DNA of 43,860 nt, taken from positions 1 through 43,860 of the forward strand of contig JAURGP010000012.1 in NCBI GenBank assembly GCA_030833725.1. Reading direction: 5' to 3'. The stretch comes from Candidatus Kapaibacterium sp. (GTDB lineage: Bacteria; Bacteroidota; Ignavibacteria; Kapaibacteriales; Kapaibacteriaceae). A program made the position numbers and the translations under genes. How positions within the stretch are numbered: position 1 is the first letter of the stretch; the number at the start of each line of letters is the position of its first letter. Under the pieces are notes generated by a model. The model ran no database searches. It was not told the DNA's origin and worked only from the letters and a program-made list of their open reading frames with translations. Of the stretch, positions 15,919 through 24,496 are shown in pieces.

Positions 15919-17073
15919 ATGGCCGTACCACTGCTCGACTTGAAACTCCAGTACCAGGCACTGAAGACGGAAATCGATGCGGCCTTGATCCGGGTTGCCG
16001 AGTCGCAGGCGTGCATCTTGGGACCAGAGGTCGCCGCCTTGGAGGCCAGCATGGCCACGTATCTGGATGTTCGACATGCCATCGGCATTTCCAGCGGCAC
16101 GGATGCCCTCCTGATCGCCTTGATGGCCTACGATATTGGTGCTGGCGATGAGGTGATCGTCCCCACGTTCTCCTTCTTCGCCACTGCTGGCTGTGTTGCG
16201 CGAACAGGCGCTACCCCGGTCTTCGTAGACGTTGATCCTGTGTCGTACATGATCAATCCAGACCTTGTCCGTAAGGCCATCACGCCTCGTACAAAGGCCA
16301 TCATGCCCGTCCACCTATTCGGTCAGGCAGCGAACATGACGGAACTGATGGCCATCTCTGCCGAGACGGGTATCCCCGTGATCGAAGATGCTGCTCAAGC
16401 CATCGGCACGAGGTATCGGGATGGTCGCCCAGTAGGGGGCATTGGTCACATCGGCTGTTTTTCCTTCTACCCGACGAAGAACCTTGGTGCCTTCGGTGAT
16501 GGAGGCTTGGTTACCACGAATGATGACGCCCTCGCTACCAAGATTCTGCAACTGCGGAACCATGGTATGGAGCCCCGCTACTACCACAGTATGATCGGCG
16601 GCAACTTCCGTCTTGACGCCATCCAGGCAGCTGTGCTGAGTGTGAAACTGCCACACCTCGACAGTTGGCACGCAGCACGTCGCCGCAATGCCGAGCTCTA
16701 CGAGCAGGCCTTCGTTGCCGAGGGGTTGAGTCAAGGGGCGGGAGCCACAGAGTTTTCCGAACGCGATCGTATTCTGCTCCCCGCAGCCATGGGCCATCAC
16801 ATCTTCAATCAGTACACCATTCGTACTGCCCATCGCAATGCGCTGCGAGCCTTCCTCAGCGAGCGCGGTATTGGCACGGAGATCTACTACCCCGTGCCAT
16901 TCCACCGTCAGGACTGTTTCACGTACCTGCAGCCACAGGATGCCGACTATCCGGTAGCGAATAGTCTGGCCGAAACGGTACTGTCACTGCCCATCTTTCC
17001 GGAACTGCGTCCGGAGCAGATTACCGAGGTAGTTGCAACCATTGCGGAGTTCGAGCGTACCATGGTTTCGTAG
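15919..17073 (+). CDS. DegT/DnrJ/EryC1/StrS family aminotransferase
   Basis: A 384-residue PLP-dependent sugar-type aminotransferase. Seen: the N-terminal VPLLDLKLQYQALKTEIDAA, GISSGTDALLIALMAYDIG, VIVPTFSFFATAGCVARTGA, the HLFGQAANMTELMAISAETG segment, the aspartate-containing VIEDAAQAIGTRYRDGRPVG, and the PLP-lysine in SFYPTKNLGAFGDGG. These enzymes transaminate keto-sugar nucleotides in lipopolysaccharide, glycan or antibiotic sugar synthesis. No nucleotide-sugar epimerase or glycosyltransferase is next to it, so the substrate is open. It is divergent from alanine dehydrogenase (106 nt apart) and followed after 25 nt by the LiaF-like gene. Confidence 0.92.
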   Translation: MAVPLLDLKLQYQALKTEIDAALIRVAESQACILGPEVAALEASMATYLDVRHAIGISSGTDALLIALMAYDIGAGDEVIVPTFSFFATAGCVARTGATPVFVDVDPVSYMINPDLVRKAITPRTKAIMPVHLFGQAANMTELMAISAETGIPVIEDAAQAIGTRYRDGRPVGGIGHIGCFSFYPTKNLGAFGDGGLVTTNDDALATKILQLRNHGMEPRYYHSMIGGNFRLDAIQAAVLSVKLPHLDSWHAARRRNAELYEQAFVAEGLSQGAGATEFSERDRILLPAAMGHHIFNQYTIRTAHRNALRAFLSERGIGTEIYYPVPFHRQDCFTYLQPQDADYPVANSLAETVLSLPIFPELRPEQITEVVATIAEFERTMVS

Positions 17074-17098
17074 GCATCACCAGGTAGAGGAACACAGC

Positions 17099-17797
17099 AT
17101 GCGCAGTACATCGGGATCAAGTTTGTGGATTGGACTCACGTTACTCATTCTAGGTACCGGCTGGCTCTTGGATGCCTTCGACGTGCTGCATTTCGGACGT
17201 CTGCTGCGGATGTACTGGCCCACCGCTCTGATGCTGGTTGCCATTGCCCAGTATGCCACACGATCATCGGGCTTCACAGGTTCGGCGATGCTCTTTGCCT
17301 TGGGAGCTCTGCTCCAACTCGACAAGTTCGATCTCCTACCAGGGGGTTTCTGGAGTGCCTTCTGGCCAATCGTGTTGATCGTGATTGGTGTGTCATTGAT
17401 TGCTCCCTACCTGCGTCGCAGGCCGAATACTGTGGATAGCCAATCACTACCACCTCAGTCAGATGATTCCTACGTCCGACAAACAGCGCTCTTCAGTGGT
17501 GCCGAGATTCGAAGCACAACACAATCGCTGATGGGAGGCGAACTCACTGCCGTGTTTGGCGGGATTGAACTGGATCTGCGCGACTGTCAGATGGCGACAC
17601 GCTCTGTTATGTTCAAGGCAACAGCTATCTTCGGTGGTATCGAGATCATTGTCCCACCTACGTGGCGCGTAGTGGTTACCGGCACACCCATCTTTGGTGG
17701 TGTCGACAACGTAACCCAGCATCGCACCATCGACCCTCAAGCCCCAACGCTTCTGCTGGACGTCACAGCCGTGTTTGGAGGTATCGAGGTTCGATAG
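17099..17797 (+). CDS. LiaF-like membrane protein with FGG-repeat C-terminus
   Basis: A 232-residue protein with four hydrophobic helices at the N-terminus (LWIGLTLLILGTGWLL; MYWPTALMLVAIAQYA; GSAMLFALGALLQL; SAFWPIVLIVIGVSLIAPYL) and a C-terminal beta-rich domain. That domain repeats the motif AVFGGIELDL, AIFGGIEIIV, PIFGGVDNV and AVFGGIEVR, as in LiaF/VraT-type 'cell wall-active antibiotics response' proteins and DUF5668 proteins. In Firmicutes LiaF restrains an envelope-stress kinase; in Bacteroidota these proteins are widespread and their role is poorly known. The start at 17099 follows AGAGGA and the first helix comes soon after. It is 25 nt after the aminotransferase and 29 nt before the photolyase. 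Confidence 0.85.
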   Translation: MRSTSGSSLWIGLTLLILGTGWLLDAFDVLHFGRLLRMYWPTALMLVAIAQYATRSSGFTGSAMLFALGALLQLDKFDLLPGGFWSAFWPIVLIVIGVSLIAPYLRRRPNTVDSQSLPPQSDDSYVRQTALFSGAEIRSTTQSLMGGELTAVFGGIELDLRDCQMATRSVMFKATAIFGGIEIIVPPTWRVVVTGTPIFGGVDNVTQHRTIDPQAPTLLLDVTAVFGGIEVR

Positions 17798-17826
17798 CAC
17801 TGGCGAGTGCACACACCAGAGGTCCC

Positions 17827-19233
17827 GTGGTTCTTCGTCCAGAACGTCTTCGCTGCCTTCGCACCAACACGATTGGTCCAGGCATCCCTCCCGCTGGAAG
17901 CGGCCCCGTGATCTACTGGATCCAGCGTGAGCGGCGTGTTCACGACAACTGGGCGCTGCTCTACGCGATTGAATTGCACCGCGCCTTCGGTGAGGCCTCA
18001 CAAGGCGTCCGAGTATGTTTCTGCATGCCGCCCAGCTTCTTGGGGTCGACCATGCGGCAGTATGATTTTAAGCTACATGGGTTCGAGGAGCTCGAGCGTG
18101 AACTCGCCGATCTGGGCATTCCCTTCGATATGCTCACCGGAAGTCCCGACGAAGAACTGCCACCCTACCTGAATAGTTACGCTCCCAGCGCCATAGTCAC
18201 GGACTTCGAGCCGTTGCGAACAAAGCGGAACTGGACCACGATCGTTGTTCGTGATACCGCAGCCCCCTTCCATCAGGTGGATGCACACAACGTGGTTCCT
18301 GCATGGATTGCGTCCTCGAAAGAGGAGTATGCTGCGGCTACCCTGCGACCGAAGATTGAACGACTGCTACCTACCTTCCTTGAGCCCTATCCAGAGGTTG
18401 TTCCCGTGGGACCGCCGGTACAACCCACCACCGATTGGCAAGCAGTGCGTGCAAGTGTCACGTCGGATCCTCGTGTTGCTCCCGTTTCGTGGCTAGTGCC
18501 CGGCGAGCAAGCTGGACGATCGGCATTGGCCGGTTTTCTGTTTCGGCTGGATACGTATCAGGATCGGAACGATCCAATCAAGGTTGGGCAGTCTGATTTG
18601 TCGCCATACTTGCACTTTGGTCAGTTGGCACCACAGCGCGCAGCCCTTGACGTGTGCACCCTGCTCGGTCTCGACCCCGCTGCCTTGGGTGACATTCGCA
18701 CGATTGCCCATGGCTTCCTCGAGGAGCTGATCATCCGACGGGAACTAGCCGACAACTTCACCCACTACAACGATCAGTACGATCAGGTATCGGGCTTTCA
18801 TGAGTGGGCGCAGCGCTCGCTGAATGAGCATCGCAGCGACCGGCGCGAGCATACCTATCACTACGAAGTCTGGGACGAAGCCCGCACTCACGACGAACTC
18901 TGGAATGCCGCTCAGCGTCAGATGGTTCGCACCGGGAAGATGCACGGCTTCATGCGGATGTATTGGGCCAAGAAGATCCTGGAGTGGTCGCACTCTCCGG
19001 AAGAGGCCCTTGCTACGGCCATTGCGCTGAATGACCGCTACTCTCTCGATGGCCGTGATCCCAACGGATATGCCGGCATTGCCTGGAGTATCGGTGGTGT
19101 GCACGATCGGGCGTGGACGGAGCGGCCCGTGTATGGCAAGATCCGGTACATGAATGCTAACGGCTGCCGCAGAAAGTTCGACGTTGACAGCTACATTGCA
19201 TCGTTTCCTCCAGAAGAATCCTCACCCGAATGA
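17827..19233 (+). CDS. phrB: class II deoxyribodipyrimidine (CPD) photolyase
   Basis: A 468-residue flavoprotein that uses light to split cyclobutane pyrimidine dimers. It is the class II type found in animals, plants and some bacteria, not the E. coli class I type. Seen: an N-terminal photolyase-homology start VIYWIQRERRVHDNWALLYA, FKLHGFEELERELADLGI, the FAD-domain segment SDLSPYLHFGQLAPQRAA, the ELADNFTHYN segment, MHGFMRMYWAKKILEW, and the class II signature GGVHDRAWTERPVYGKIRYM. The frame is open upstream but overlaps the LiaF-like gene. The GTG at 17827, with AGAGG 4 nt upstream, gives an N-terminus (VLRPERLRCLRTNT) like other class II enzymes, so I chose it. Confidence 0.92.
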   Translation: MVLRPERLRCLRTNTIGPGIPPAGSGPVIYWIQRERRVHDNWALLYAIELHRAFGEASQGVRVCFCMPPSFLGSTMRQYDFKLHGFEELERELADLGIPFDMLTGSPDEELPPYLNSYAPSAIVTDFEPLRTKRNWTTIVVRDTAAPFHQVDAHNVVPAWIASSKEEYAAATLRPKIERLLPTFLEPYPEVVPVGPPVQPTTDWQAVRASVTSDPRVAPVSWLVPGEQAGRSALAGFLFRLDTYQDRNDPIKVGQSDLSPYLHFGQLAPQRAALDVCTLLGLDPAALGDIRTIAHGFLEELIIRRELADNFTHYNDQYDQVSGFHEWAQRSLNEHRSDRREHTYHYEVWDEARTHDELWNAAQRQMVRTGKMHGFMRMYWAKKILEWSHSPEEALATAIALNDRYSLDGRDPNGYAGIAWSIGGVHDRAWTERPVYGKIRYMNANGCRRKFDVDSYIASFPPEESSPE

Positions 19234-20060
19234 TCCACATGCTGGCTGCGATCAGTGCGCTTGTTCTGATTACTCAAGGTCTTACACTCACGCGTCCCAT
19301 CAAGGTGACGGATACCTATCTCCTGCAGGGCACGTCCCGACAGATCACGCGCATGACCACCGTCGACGCCCGTGGCGTTCGTCAACAACCAACGGATGGA
19401 ACGATCTCCGTGCGGCTGGACGCCATGTGCACCGTCGAGGGAGTCACCGAGGACGGCCAGGAGGCGATCAAGTCGCTCGTGATTCGCAACGCCGAGGTCG
19501 TCGTCAATCAGGATCCTCCCAACACGCTGCAGACAGCCGGGACGCGCCTGAAGGCCTCGTTCAGCAATCAGGGAACCATACTCGAACAGGGCGACTCACT
19601 ACTGAGCGACCAGGTAACGCAGCTGCTGTCCAGCGTGATTCGTGGTGAAGGGGGCTCACACACCGGCACGTTAATGAATCCGGATCGTGTGGTGACTGTT
19701 GGCGATACGTGGCAGCCCAATCTTCCCGCTCTGAACGCTCTCCTCCAGCAATCATTCAACCAACAGCCAGATTCCGTGCATGGTGCCGTGTCGTACGTGG
19801 CCATCGATTCCTCTGCAAGCCAACCCAGTGCTGTCGTCCGGCTGTCGGCTCAGGCAACGAACGTCATCGATGAGTTCGATGGTATGCGTCCCAGTGAGTC
19901 GACGTTCTCCATGACCGTTACCGTCCATGCACCGATCGACCAGCGCTACCCCATTTCTCGCACCGAGACAACCACTCGTCTGTTGATGCACTTCGGTGAG
20001 GGACCTGGTTCGGTATTGTTGGAAATCATCAATGAGTCGCAAGCCAGCTTCCTCCGCTGA
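19230..20060 (+). CDS. exported protein of unknown function
   Basis: A 276-residue protein beginning with a hydrophobic export signal (HMLAAISALVLITQGLTLT). The remainder is a soluble, Thr/Ser/Val-rich beta-type sequence with VRLDAMCTVEGVTEDGQEA, NPDRVVTVGDTWQPNLP and a C-terminal MTVTVHAPIDQRYPISRTE. The VGDTW element resembles exported DUF6263-like proteins of Bacteroidota and Planctomycetes, but I cannot confirm membership. Its ATG overlaps the photolyase stop by 4 nt (ATGA), and its own 3' end overlaps the EamA gene by 29 nt, so the three are translationally linked. No function is assigned. Confidence 0.72.
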   Translation: MIHMLAAISALVLITQGLTLTRPIKVTDTYLLQGTSRQITRMTTVDARGVRQQPTDGTISVRLDAMCTVEGVTEDGQEAIKSLVIRNAEVVVNQDPPNTLQTAGTRLKASFSNQGTILEQGDSLLSDQVTQLLSSVIRGEGGSHTGTLMNPDRVVTVGDTWQPNLPALNALLQQSFNQQPDSVHGAVSYVAIDSSASQPSAVVRLSAQATNVIDEFDGMRPSESTFSMTVTVHAPIDQRYPISRTETTTRLLMHFGEGPGSVLLEIINESQASFLR

Positions 20061-20907
20061 TCCGCTGCACGCCAGGGGTGTCCTGGCGTTGGTACTCACG
20101 GCCATCTTGTGGAGCACCGGAGGCGTCTTCATCAAGTCGCTTCCGCTGGAGCCCCTTACGATCGCTGGCTCAAGAAGTGCCATCGCTGCCGTGGTGATGT
20201 TGATGGTGCTGCGACGTCCGCAGCCAACGTGGTCGGGCTACCAATGGGGTAGTATTGTGTCCTACGCCGCTACAGTGATCCTCTTCGTGGTAGCCACCAA
20301 GCTCACGACGGCAGCCAATGCCATCTTCTTGCAGTACACGGCTCCGATCTGGGTTGCGGTGTTTAGCTGGGTGATTGCGCGGGAGCGCCTCACGAGGATC
20401 GACGCCCTAGCGATTCTCCTTGTCATGGCGGGAATGTCGGTGTTCTTCGTTGAGCAGGTAGATGTTGGCTCACTTACTGGCAACATGATTGCCGTTGCCT
20501 CTGGTGTGGCCTTTGCAGGTGTGGCACTGTTCATGCGTGCGCAGAGGGGCACCTCCACCACGGAGAGCATCCTGCTGGGCAACGTACTCACGGCCGTTGT
20601 GTGCCTACCGTTTCTCAGCCCCTTCCCCCTGACGCTTCCCGTCATGGCCAACCTCCTTGCATTGGGCGTGCTGCAGTTAGGTGTGTCGTACCTGCTGTAT
20701 TCCTGGGCCTTGAAACATGTGTCAGCTCTGGAGGCAATTCTCCTGACCACGCTCGAGCCACTGCTGAATCCCGTCTGGGTGACGCTCTTTCACGGTGAGA
20801 CGCCCAGTGTGCTGTCGATGGTAGGGGGCTCGATCGTTGTGGGCGCTGTCGTACTCAGGAATGTGCTGAACAGTTCACGGCTGCAGCCACAAGCATCGAA
20901 TCGTTGA
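20032..20907 (+). CDS. EamA/DMT-superfamily transporter
   Basis: A 291-residue inner-membrane protein with about ten hydrophobic helices arranged as two EamA repeats. The first repeat begins LALVLTAILWSTGGVFIKSL and includes AANAIFLQYTAPIWVAVFSW. The second begins NMIAVASGVAFAGVALFMRA and includes the family-typical SYLLYSWALKHVSALEAILL and EPLLNPVWVTLFHGETPS. Members export amino acids, nucleosides or other metabolites; substrates cannot be read from sequence. The chosen ATG lies inside the end of the preceding gene (29-nt overlap), with GGAAA upstream. Its 3' end overlaps the convergent beta-helix gene by 33 nt. Confidence 0.9.
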   Translation: MSRKPASSADPLHARGVLALVLTAILWSTGGVFIKSLPLEPLTIAGSRSAIAAVVMLMVLRRPQPTWSGYQWGSIVSYAATVILFVVATKLTTAANAIFLQYTAPIWVAVFSWVIARERLTRIDALAILLVMAGMSVFFVEQVDVGSLTGNMIAVASGVAFAGVALFMRAQRGTSTTESILLGNVLTAVVCLPFLSPFPLTLPVMANLLALGVLQLGVSYLLYSWALKHVSALEAILLTTLEPLLNPVWVTLFHGETPSVLSMVGGSIVVGAVVLRNVLNSSRLQPQASNR

Positions 20908-22446
20908 TCCGCACACCACAACGTAGGCACCCGGTTGCAGGTGCTGCAGTAGCTCGTCTTCCGACGGCGCACTGCACACCAGCGTACCACGTACGGTGTA
21001 GGCCGAACAGCGTCCCATCGGCCAATAGTTCTCTGTAGAGGAACGCACCGATGTTGGTTGGCTCGTGCAGGCAACGCTCAATCGGTTGTAGGCCTCGATC
21101 GTAGCCTGGAGTTCTTCGCTGGGTTCACCGATACCAGCACTGCCTTGCACATACGCCGAACCATCAGAGAACATGACCGCTGTTCTTTCAGCTACGATTG
21201 CTTCGGCATCTTCCAGAGAAGTTTCAGTGCTGCGAAGAGCCCCTTTCACCCTATTCCGTGCTAGAAGGTGACCGTTCCCAAACGTGAGATACAATCCCTT
21301 ACTGGCCGAGCGGGAGGTGATTTCATTCAGTAGGAAGATGATGCTGTCCGTAGCCGGAGCGAAGTTCATGAAGAGCCCGTAGTTCTCGGCTCGATTACGC
21401 GCAAAGAAGTTTCCAGGTCCGTTGGCGCCGTGAGAGTCGTCGATCACGATCTGCTGCACGATGTTGTTCATGACGTGATTGTGGTGTACCCAGTTACCGT
21501 GTAGGACAATGTCGCCAGCAGCATCAGCCGGAAGGGTGACATCCGTCCAGTACGGCTCCCGAGAATAGTTCGCCACGATGGTGTTGTGGTACGCACCTGC
21601 TTGCAGCAGTATCGAATGGCGCAGTCGGCGGTACGTGTTGTTCTCTACGAGGTTTCGATTCGACGTGTACTGCAACACCGTACCGTAGCCTTGACCACCG
21701 CCACCAAAGGCATGGGCATCGTGGAAGTAGTTGCCCCGTATCACGCAGAGAACGGACCGGTTTAGCTCCACGTGGGCAAAGTTGGTGAACTCGCTCTCGA
21801 CGCATTCTACGGTACACCGCACCGCCACGGCCACATCGATCGTGGAGGTTTGGGTCTCGGTGGGCGTTTCGTTCACCAGCTTGAGGTATCGTACGGCGGC
21901 GTCTTCTACAGGAGTGAGGTACCGCATCCGTGCCGTCGTGGGATCAAGGTCCGACCGGCACATGCCGTGCTGATCGTCCATCCATCCCTGGGCATCCACG
22001 GTGCCAATGAGTCCAGCAGAGCCAATGGCCCAGTCCGAGGTCACCAGCGCACGGTCGTCGTCTGTCAACTCTACCCAAGACGAAGGTGGTACCGTGTGGA
22101 GCGCTGGCGTAACGCGGTATCGGCTACCGTCCCAGAGTAGCGTATCAACGGGGATCGACGCGCTTCGTGCTCCATGGATTCGGATGCATGAGGTTGGCTG
22201 TTGAAGCCGGAACCTCATCACCGTGCGATCAGCCCCTTGCCCAATCAGCTCCTGTCTGTTTGTTAGCGCGATGGGCTCTGTTACAATGTACTCCCCTGCC
22301 TCCAGCAGAAACACCGTTGGCAGCGTGCGCCGGGTGACGAGTGCATCGCGCAGATCGTCGGCCGTTGCAACACGTATCGTGTCGATCTGAGCATGCATCG
22401 TTGTAGCAGTGACAACACTCAGCGTGAGCACCGTAATCACGCGCAT
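20875..22446 (-). CDS. secreted right-handed beta-helix protein
   Basis: A 523-residue protein with a signal peptide (RVITVLTLSVVTATTMHAQ). It then has DDLRDALVTRRTLPTVFLLE and GEYIVTEPIALTNRQELIGQ, the start typical of pectate-lyase-like right-handed parallel beta-helix proteins. From about residue 200 the Asn-rich turns recur (NRSVLCVIRGNYFHDAHAFG; NRNLVENNTYRRLRHSILLQ; GNWVHHNHVMNNIVQQIVID; FFARNRAENYG; HLLARNRVKGALRS), as expected for stacked beta-helix coils. Such folds occur in polysaccharide lyases and in adhesins; no catalytic residues can be assigned with confidence. The start at 22446 removes a seven-residue extension and puts the signal peptide at the N-terminus. There is no sorting domain at its end. 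Confidence 0.78.
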   Translation of the reverse strand: MRVITVLTLSVVTATTMHAQIDTIRVATADDLRDALVTRRTLPTVFLLEAGEYIVTEPIALTNRQELIGQGADRTVMRFRLQQPTSCIRIHGARSASIPVDTLLWDGSRYRVTPALHTVPPSSWVELTDDDRALVTSDWAIGSAGLIGTVDAQGWMDDQHGMCRSDLDPTTARMRYLTPVEDAAVRYLKLVNETPTETQTSTIDVAVAVRCTVECVESEFTNFAHVELNRSVLCVIRGNYFHDAHAFGGGGQGYGTVLQYTSNRNLVENNTYRRLRHSILLQAGAYHNTIVANYSREPYWTDVTLPADAAGDIVLHGNWVHHNHVMNNIVQQIVIDDSHGANGPGNFFARNRAENYGLFMNFAPATDSIIFLLNEITSRSASKGLYLTFGNGHLLARNRVKGALRSTETSLEDAEAIVAERTAVMFSDGSAYVQGSAGIGEPSEELQATIEAYNRLSVACTSQPTSVRSSTENYWPMGRCSAYTVRGTLVCSAPSEDELLQHLQPGAYVVVCGSTIRCLWLQP

Positions 22447-22447
22447 G

Positions 22448-22455
22448 GTAGCTTT
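22448..22455 (+). promoter_or_regulatory. putative -7 element upstream of the sugar isomerase
   Basis: TAGCTTTG matches TAnnTTTG and lies 38 nt before the ATG at 22494, in the 47-nt gap between divergent genes. No -33 TTTG is seen at the right spacing, where the beta-helix gene's first codons lie. Confidence 0.4.
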
Positions 22456-22493
22456 GCAGATCAACAACCTTCTCCCTACAGTTTAGTACAGCC

Positions 22494-23078
22494 ATGACCA
22501 GCGAACAGATCAACGACATCATCAGCGACAGTGCTGCAGTGAAGCGCAAGCTCGCTGAGGAATGCAGCGAAGATATCCTTCGTTGCGGAGAGTTGCTGGC
22601 CCAGGTTGCGCTTGATAGCGGCCTGATCATGCTGTGCGGTAACGGCGGTAGCGCAGCCGACAGTCAGCACCTAGCTGCTGAACTGGTGGTGCGTCTGCGC
22701 AGCTCGGTAGATCGCAGGGCCATCGGTGCGCTAGCGCTCACCGTGGATACGTCCATCCTCACGGCCGGTGGTAACGACTACGGCTTCGAGCACGTATTCG
22801 CCCGCCAGGTGGAAGCGTATGGTCGCGAGGGCGATGTGCTCATCGCCATCAGCACGAGTGGTAACTCTGAAAACGTGATTGCTGCCGTGGAACAAGCCAA
22901 CGCCGACGATATGCACACGATCGGTCTGCTGGGTGGCGACGGTGGCGAACTGAAGGACCTTGTAGACGACTACGTCCTGGTGCCGTCGTCGGTAACGGCC
23001 CGTATCCAGGAGGCCCACATCCTGATCGGCCATATCTGGTGTGAGATGATCGAGGACGCCGTGGTTCACGCGGAGTAA
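22494..23078 (+). CDS. gmhA: D-sedoheptulose 7-phosphate isomerase (SIS domain)
   Basis: A 194-residue single SIS-domain protein of GmhA length. It should convert sedoheptulose 7-phosphate to D-glycero-D-manno-heptose 7-phosphate, the first step of heptose synthesis for lipopolysaccharide. Seen: LCGNGGSAADSQHLAAELVV, the signature phosphosugar-binding loop with catalytic-site His and Glu; LTVDTSILTAGGNDYGFEHV, found in GmhA; GDVLIAISTSGNSENVIAAV; and the C-terminal QEAHILIGHIWCEMIEDAV with the family's second catalytic His. Its substrate is a pentose-phosphate intermediate, also handled by the transketolase at the left end. DiaA, a related SIS protein, is less likely because of the conserved GmhA residues. 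Confidence 0.88.
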   Translation: MTSEQINDIISDSAAVKRKLAEECSEDILRCGELLAQVALDSGLIMLCGNGGSAADSQHLAAELVVRLRSSVDRRAIGALALTVDTSILTAGGNDYGFEHVFARQVEAYGREGDVLIAISTSGNSENVIAAVEQANADDMHTIGLLGGDGGELKDLVDDYVLVPSSVTARIQEAHILIGHIWCEMIEDAVVHAE

Positions 23079-23140
23079 CAGAGCTCATACCTTCCCGCAC
23101 ACCATCTCTAGTCGCTGCACGAACATTCCCGTCTGATGCG

Positions 23141-23148
23141 TACTTTTG
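23141..23148 (+). promoter_or_regulatory. putative -7 element for tRNA-Thr
   Basis: TACTTTTG matches TAnnTTTG and ends 23 nt before the tRNA 5' end. No clear -33 box is present. The same transcript would include the methyltransferase gene that begins 11 nt after the tRNA. Confidence 0.42.
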
Positions 23149-23171
23149 TGCGCTGTACATGTGACGCACAC

Positions 23172-23245
23172 GCCGACGTAGCTCAGCTGGCCAGAGCAGC
23201 TGATTTGTAATCAGCAGGTCACCGGTTCGACTCCGGTCGTCGGCT
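23172..23245 (+). tRNA. tRNA-Thr (anticodon TGT)
   Basis: A 74-nt cloverleaf. The acceptor GCCGACG pairs with CGTCGGC; the D-arm has GCTC and GAGC; the anticodon stem GCTGA/TCAGC encloses loop TTTGTAA with anticodon TGT (reads ACA); the T-arm is ACCGG TTCGACT CCGGT. The discriminator is T and the next bases are CTCCA, so the CCA end is not encoded in register. Confidence 0.96.
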
Positions 23246-23255
23246 CTCCACCACC

Positions 23256-24452
23256 ATGCACACCCTCCGCCTTCGCCCGAAAGAACACTACCGCATCGCT
23301 GAAGGCCACCTGTGGGTATTTCGCGACGAACTCGTCCAGCCCCTTCCCAAGATCTCAACGGAGGCTTCTGGTCTGCCCGTGGACGATCTGGTTGCTGTGG
23401 AGTCGAATGATGGCAAGCCCCTTGGCGTAGGCTTCTACCATCCCACATCGAAGATTGCCGTGCGGATGCTGGGCACCGACACCACCACGATCGATGCCAA
23501 CTTCTTTGCCGAGCGGTTTGCCTCGGCGCTCGCGCTGCGCCAGAGGATGATGCCGCATGAAGAGGCCTACCGCCTGGTGTTTGGCGAAGCCGATCTCCTG
23601 AGTGGATTGATCATCGACATCTACGGCAGCGTGGCCGTCCTGCAAATGCTGGCTGCGGGTATGGATCGCCGACGAGACATGATCGTGGAGGCCCTGTTGC
23701 AGACCCTGCCGCACCTGACGGGTGTGGTGGAGCGCAACTCGATGAAGGTTCGAGAGAAAGAGGGCCTCGAGATGCGCGATGGTATCGTGTGGGGTACGGT
23801 GCCGGATCGTGTGCGCTTTACCGAAAACGGCATCCTGCTGGAGGTGGACCTGATCGGTGGTCAGAAAACGGGCTACTTCCTGGACCAAAAGACCAATCGC
23901 GCCTTCATCGGGAAGCTGTCGGCCGGGAAGCGCGTGCTGGACTGTTTCTGTAATGTAGGCGGCTTTGCCCTGAACGCCGCTGCCGGCGGGGCTACGTTGG
24001 CCGTTGGCGTAGATAGCTCTGCTGTGGCCATTCAAGCAGCCGAACACCATGCCCTGCTGAACGAACTTCCAAACTGCCGTTTTGAACAGGCGAACGTGTT
24101 CGACCTGCTGCGCCAGTACGTAGACGAGGGTCAGACGTGGGATATCGTGATCCTGGATCCACCGTCATTTGCCAAGAGCCGACAGGCACTCTCGGGCGCA
24201 CGGGCCGGCTATGCCGAGCTGAATCGCACAGCCCTCAAGTTGTTGCGGTCCGGAGGGTTACTGGTGTCGGCGTCGTGTACGCAACTCGTGCCCGAGCACG
24301 ACCTGATGGACATCATCTACACCGAGGCCGCACGATTACGTCGGCGGCTGCGTCTTGTGCATCGCGGCGAGCAGGCAGCCGACCACCCCGTACTGCTTGC
24401 GATGCCGGAAACCCAGTATCTGAAATTTCTCGTATTCGATGTTCTCGCATAA
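23256..24452 (+). CDS. rlmI: class I SAM-dependent rRNA large-subunit methyltransferase (RlmI type)
   Basis: A 398-residue protein with an N-terminal PUA-like RNA-binding domain (LRLRPKEHYRIAEGHLWVF, then LGVGFYHPTSKIAVRML) and a C-terminal Rossmann methyltransferase. Seen: LTGVVERNSMKVREKEGLE, KTGYFLDQKTNRAFIG, the SAM motif VLDCFCNVGGFALNAAAGGA, the catalytic-site loop ILDPPSFAKSRQAL and the following LVSASCTQ with the conserved cysteine. RlmI of E. coli makes m5C1962 in 23S rRNA; the RlmI/RlmK family call is strong and the exact base is inferred. The gene starts 11 nt after tRNA-Thr and probably shares its transcript, pairing two translation functions. Confidence 0.9.
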   Translation: MHTLRLRPKEHYRIAEGHLWVFRDELVQPLPKISTEASGLPVDDLVAVESNDGKPLGVGFYHPTSKIAVRMLGTDTTTIDANFFAERFASALALRQRMMPHEEAYRLVFGEADLLSGLIIDIYGSVAVLQMLAAGMDRRRDMIVEALLQTLPHLTGVVERNSMKVREKEGLEMRDGIVWGTVPDRVRFTENGILLEVDLIGGQKTGYFLDQKTNRAFIGKLSAGKRVLDCFCNVGGFALNAAAGGATLAVGVDSSAVAIQAAEHHALLNELPNCRFEQANVFDLLRQYVDEGQTWDIVILDPPSFAKSRQALSGARAGYAELNRTALKLLRSGGLLVSASCTQLVPEHDLMDIIYTEAARLRRRLRLVHRGEQAADHPVLLAMPETQYLKFLVFDVLA

Positions 24453-24496
24453 TCAGTACCATTGCATGTTCAACCCCGTAATGAGAGGTAGGCACC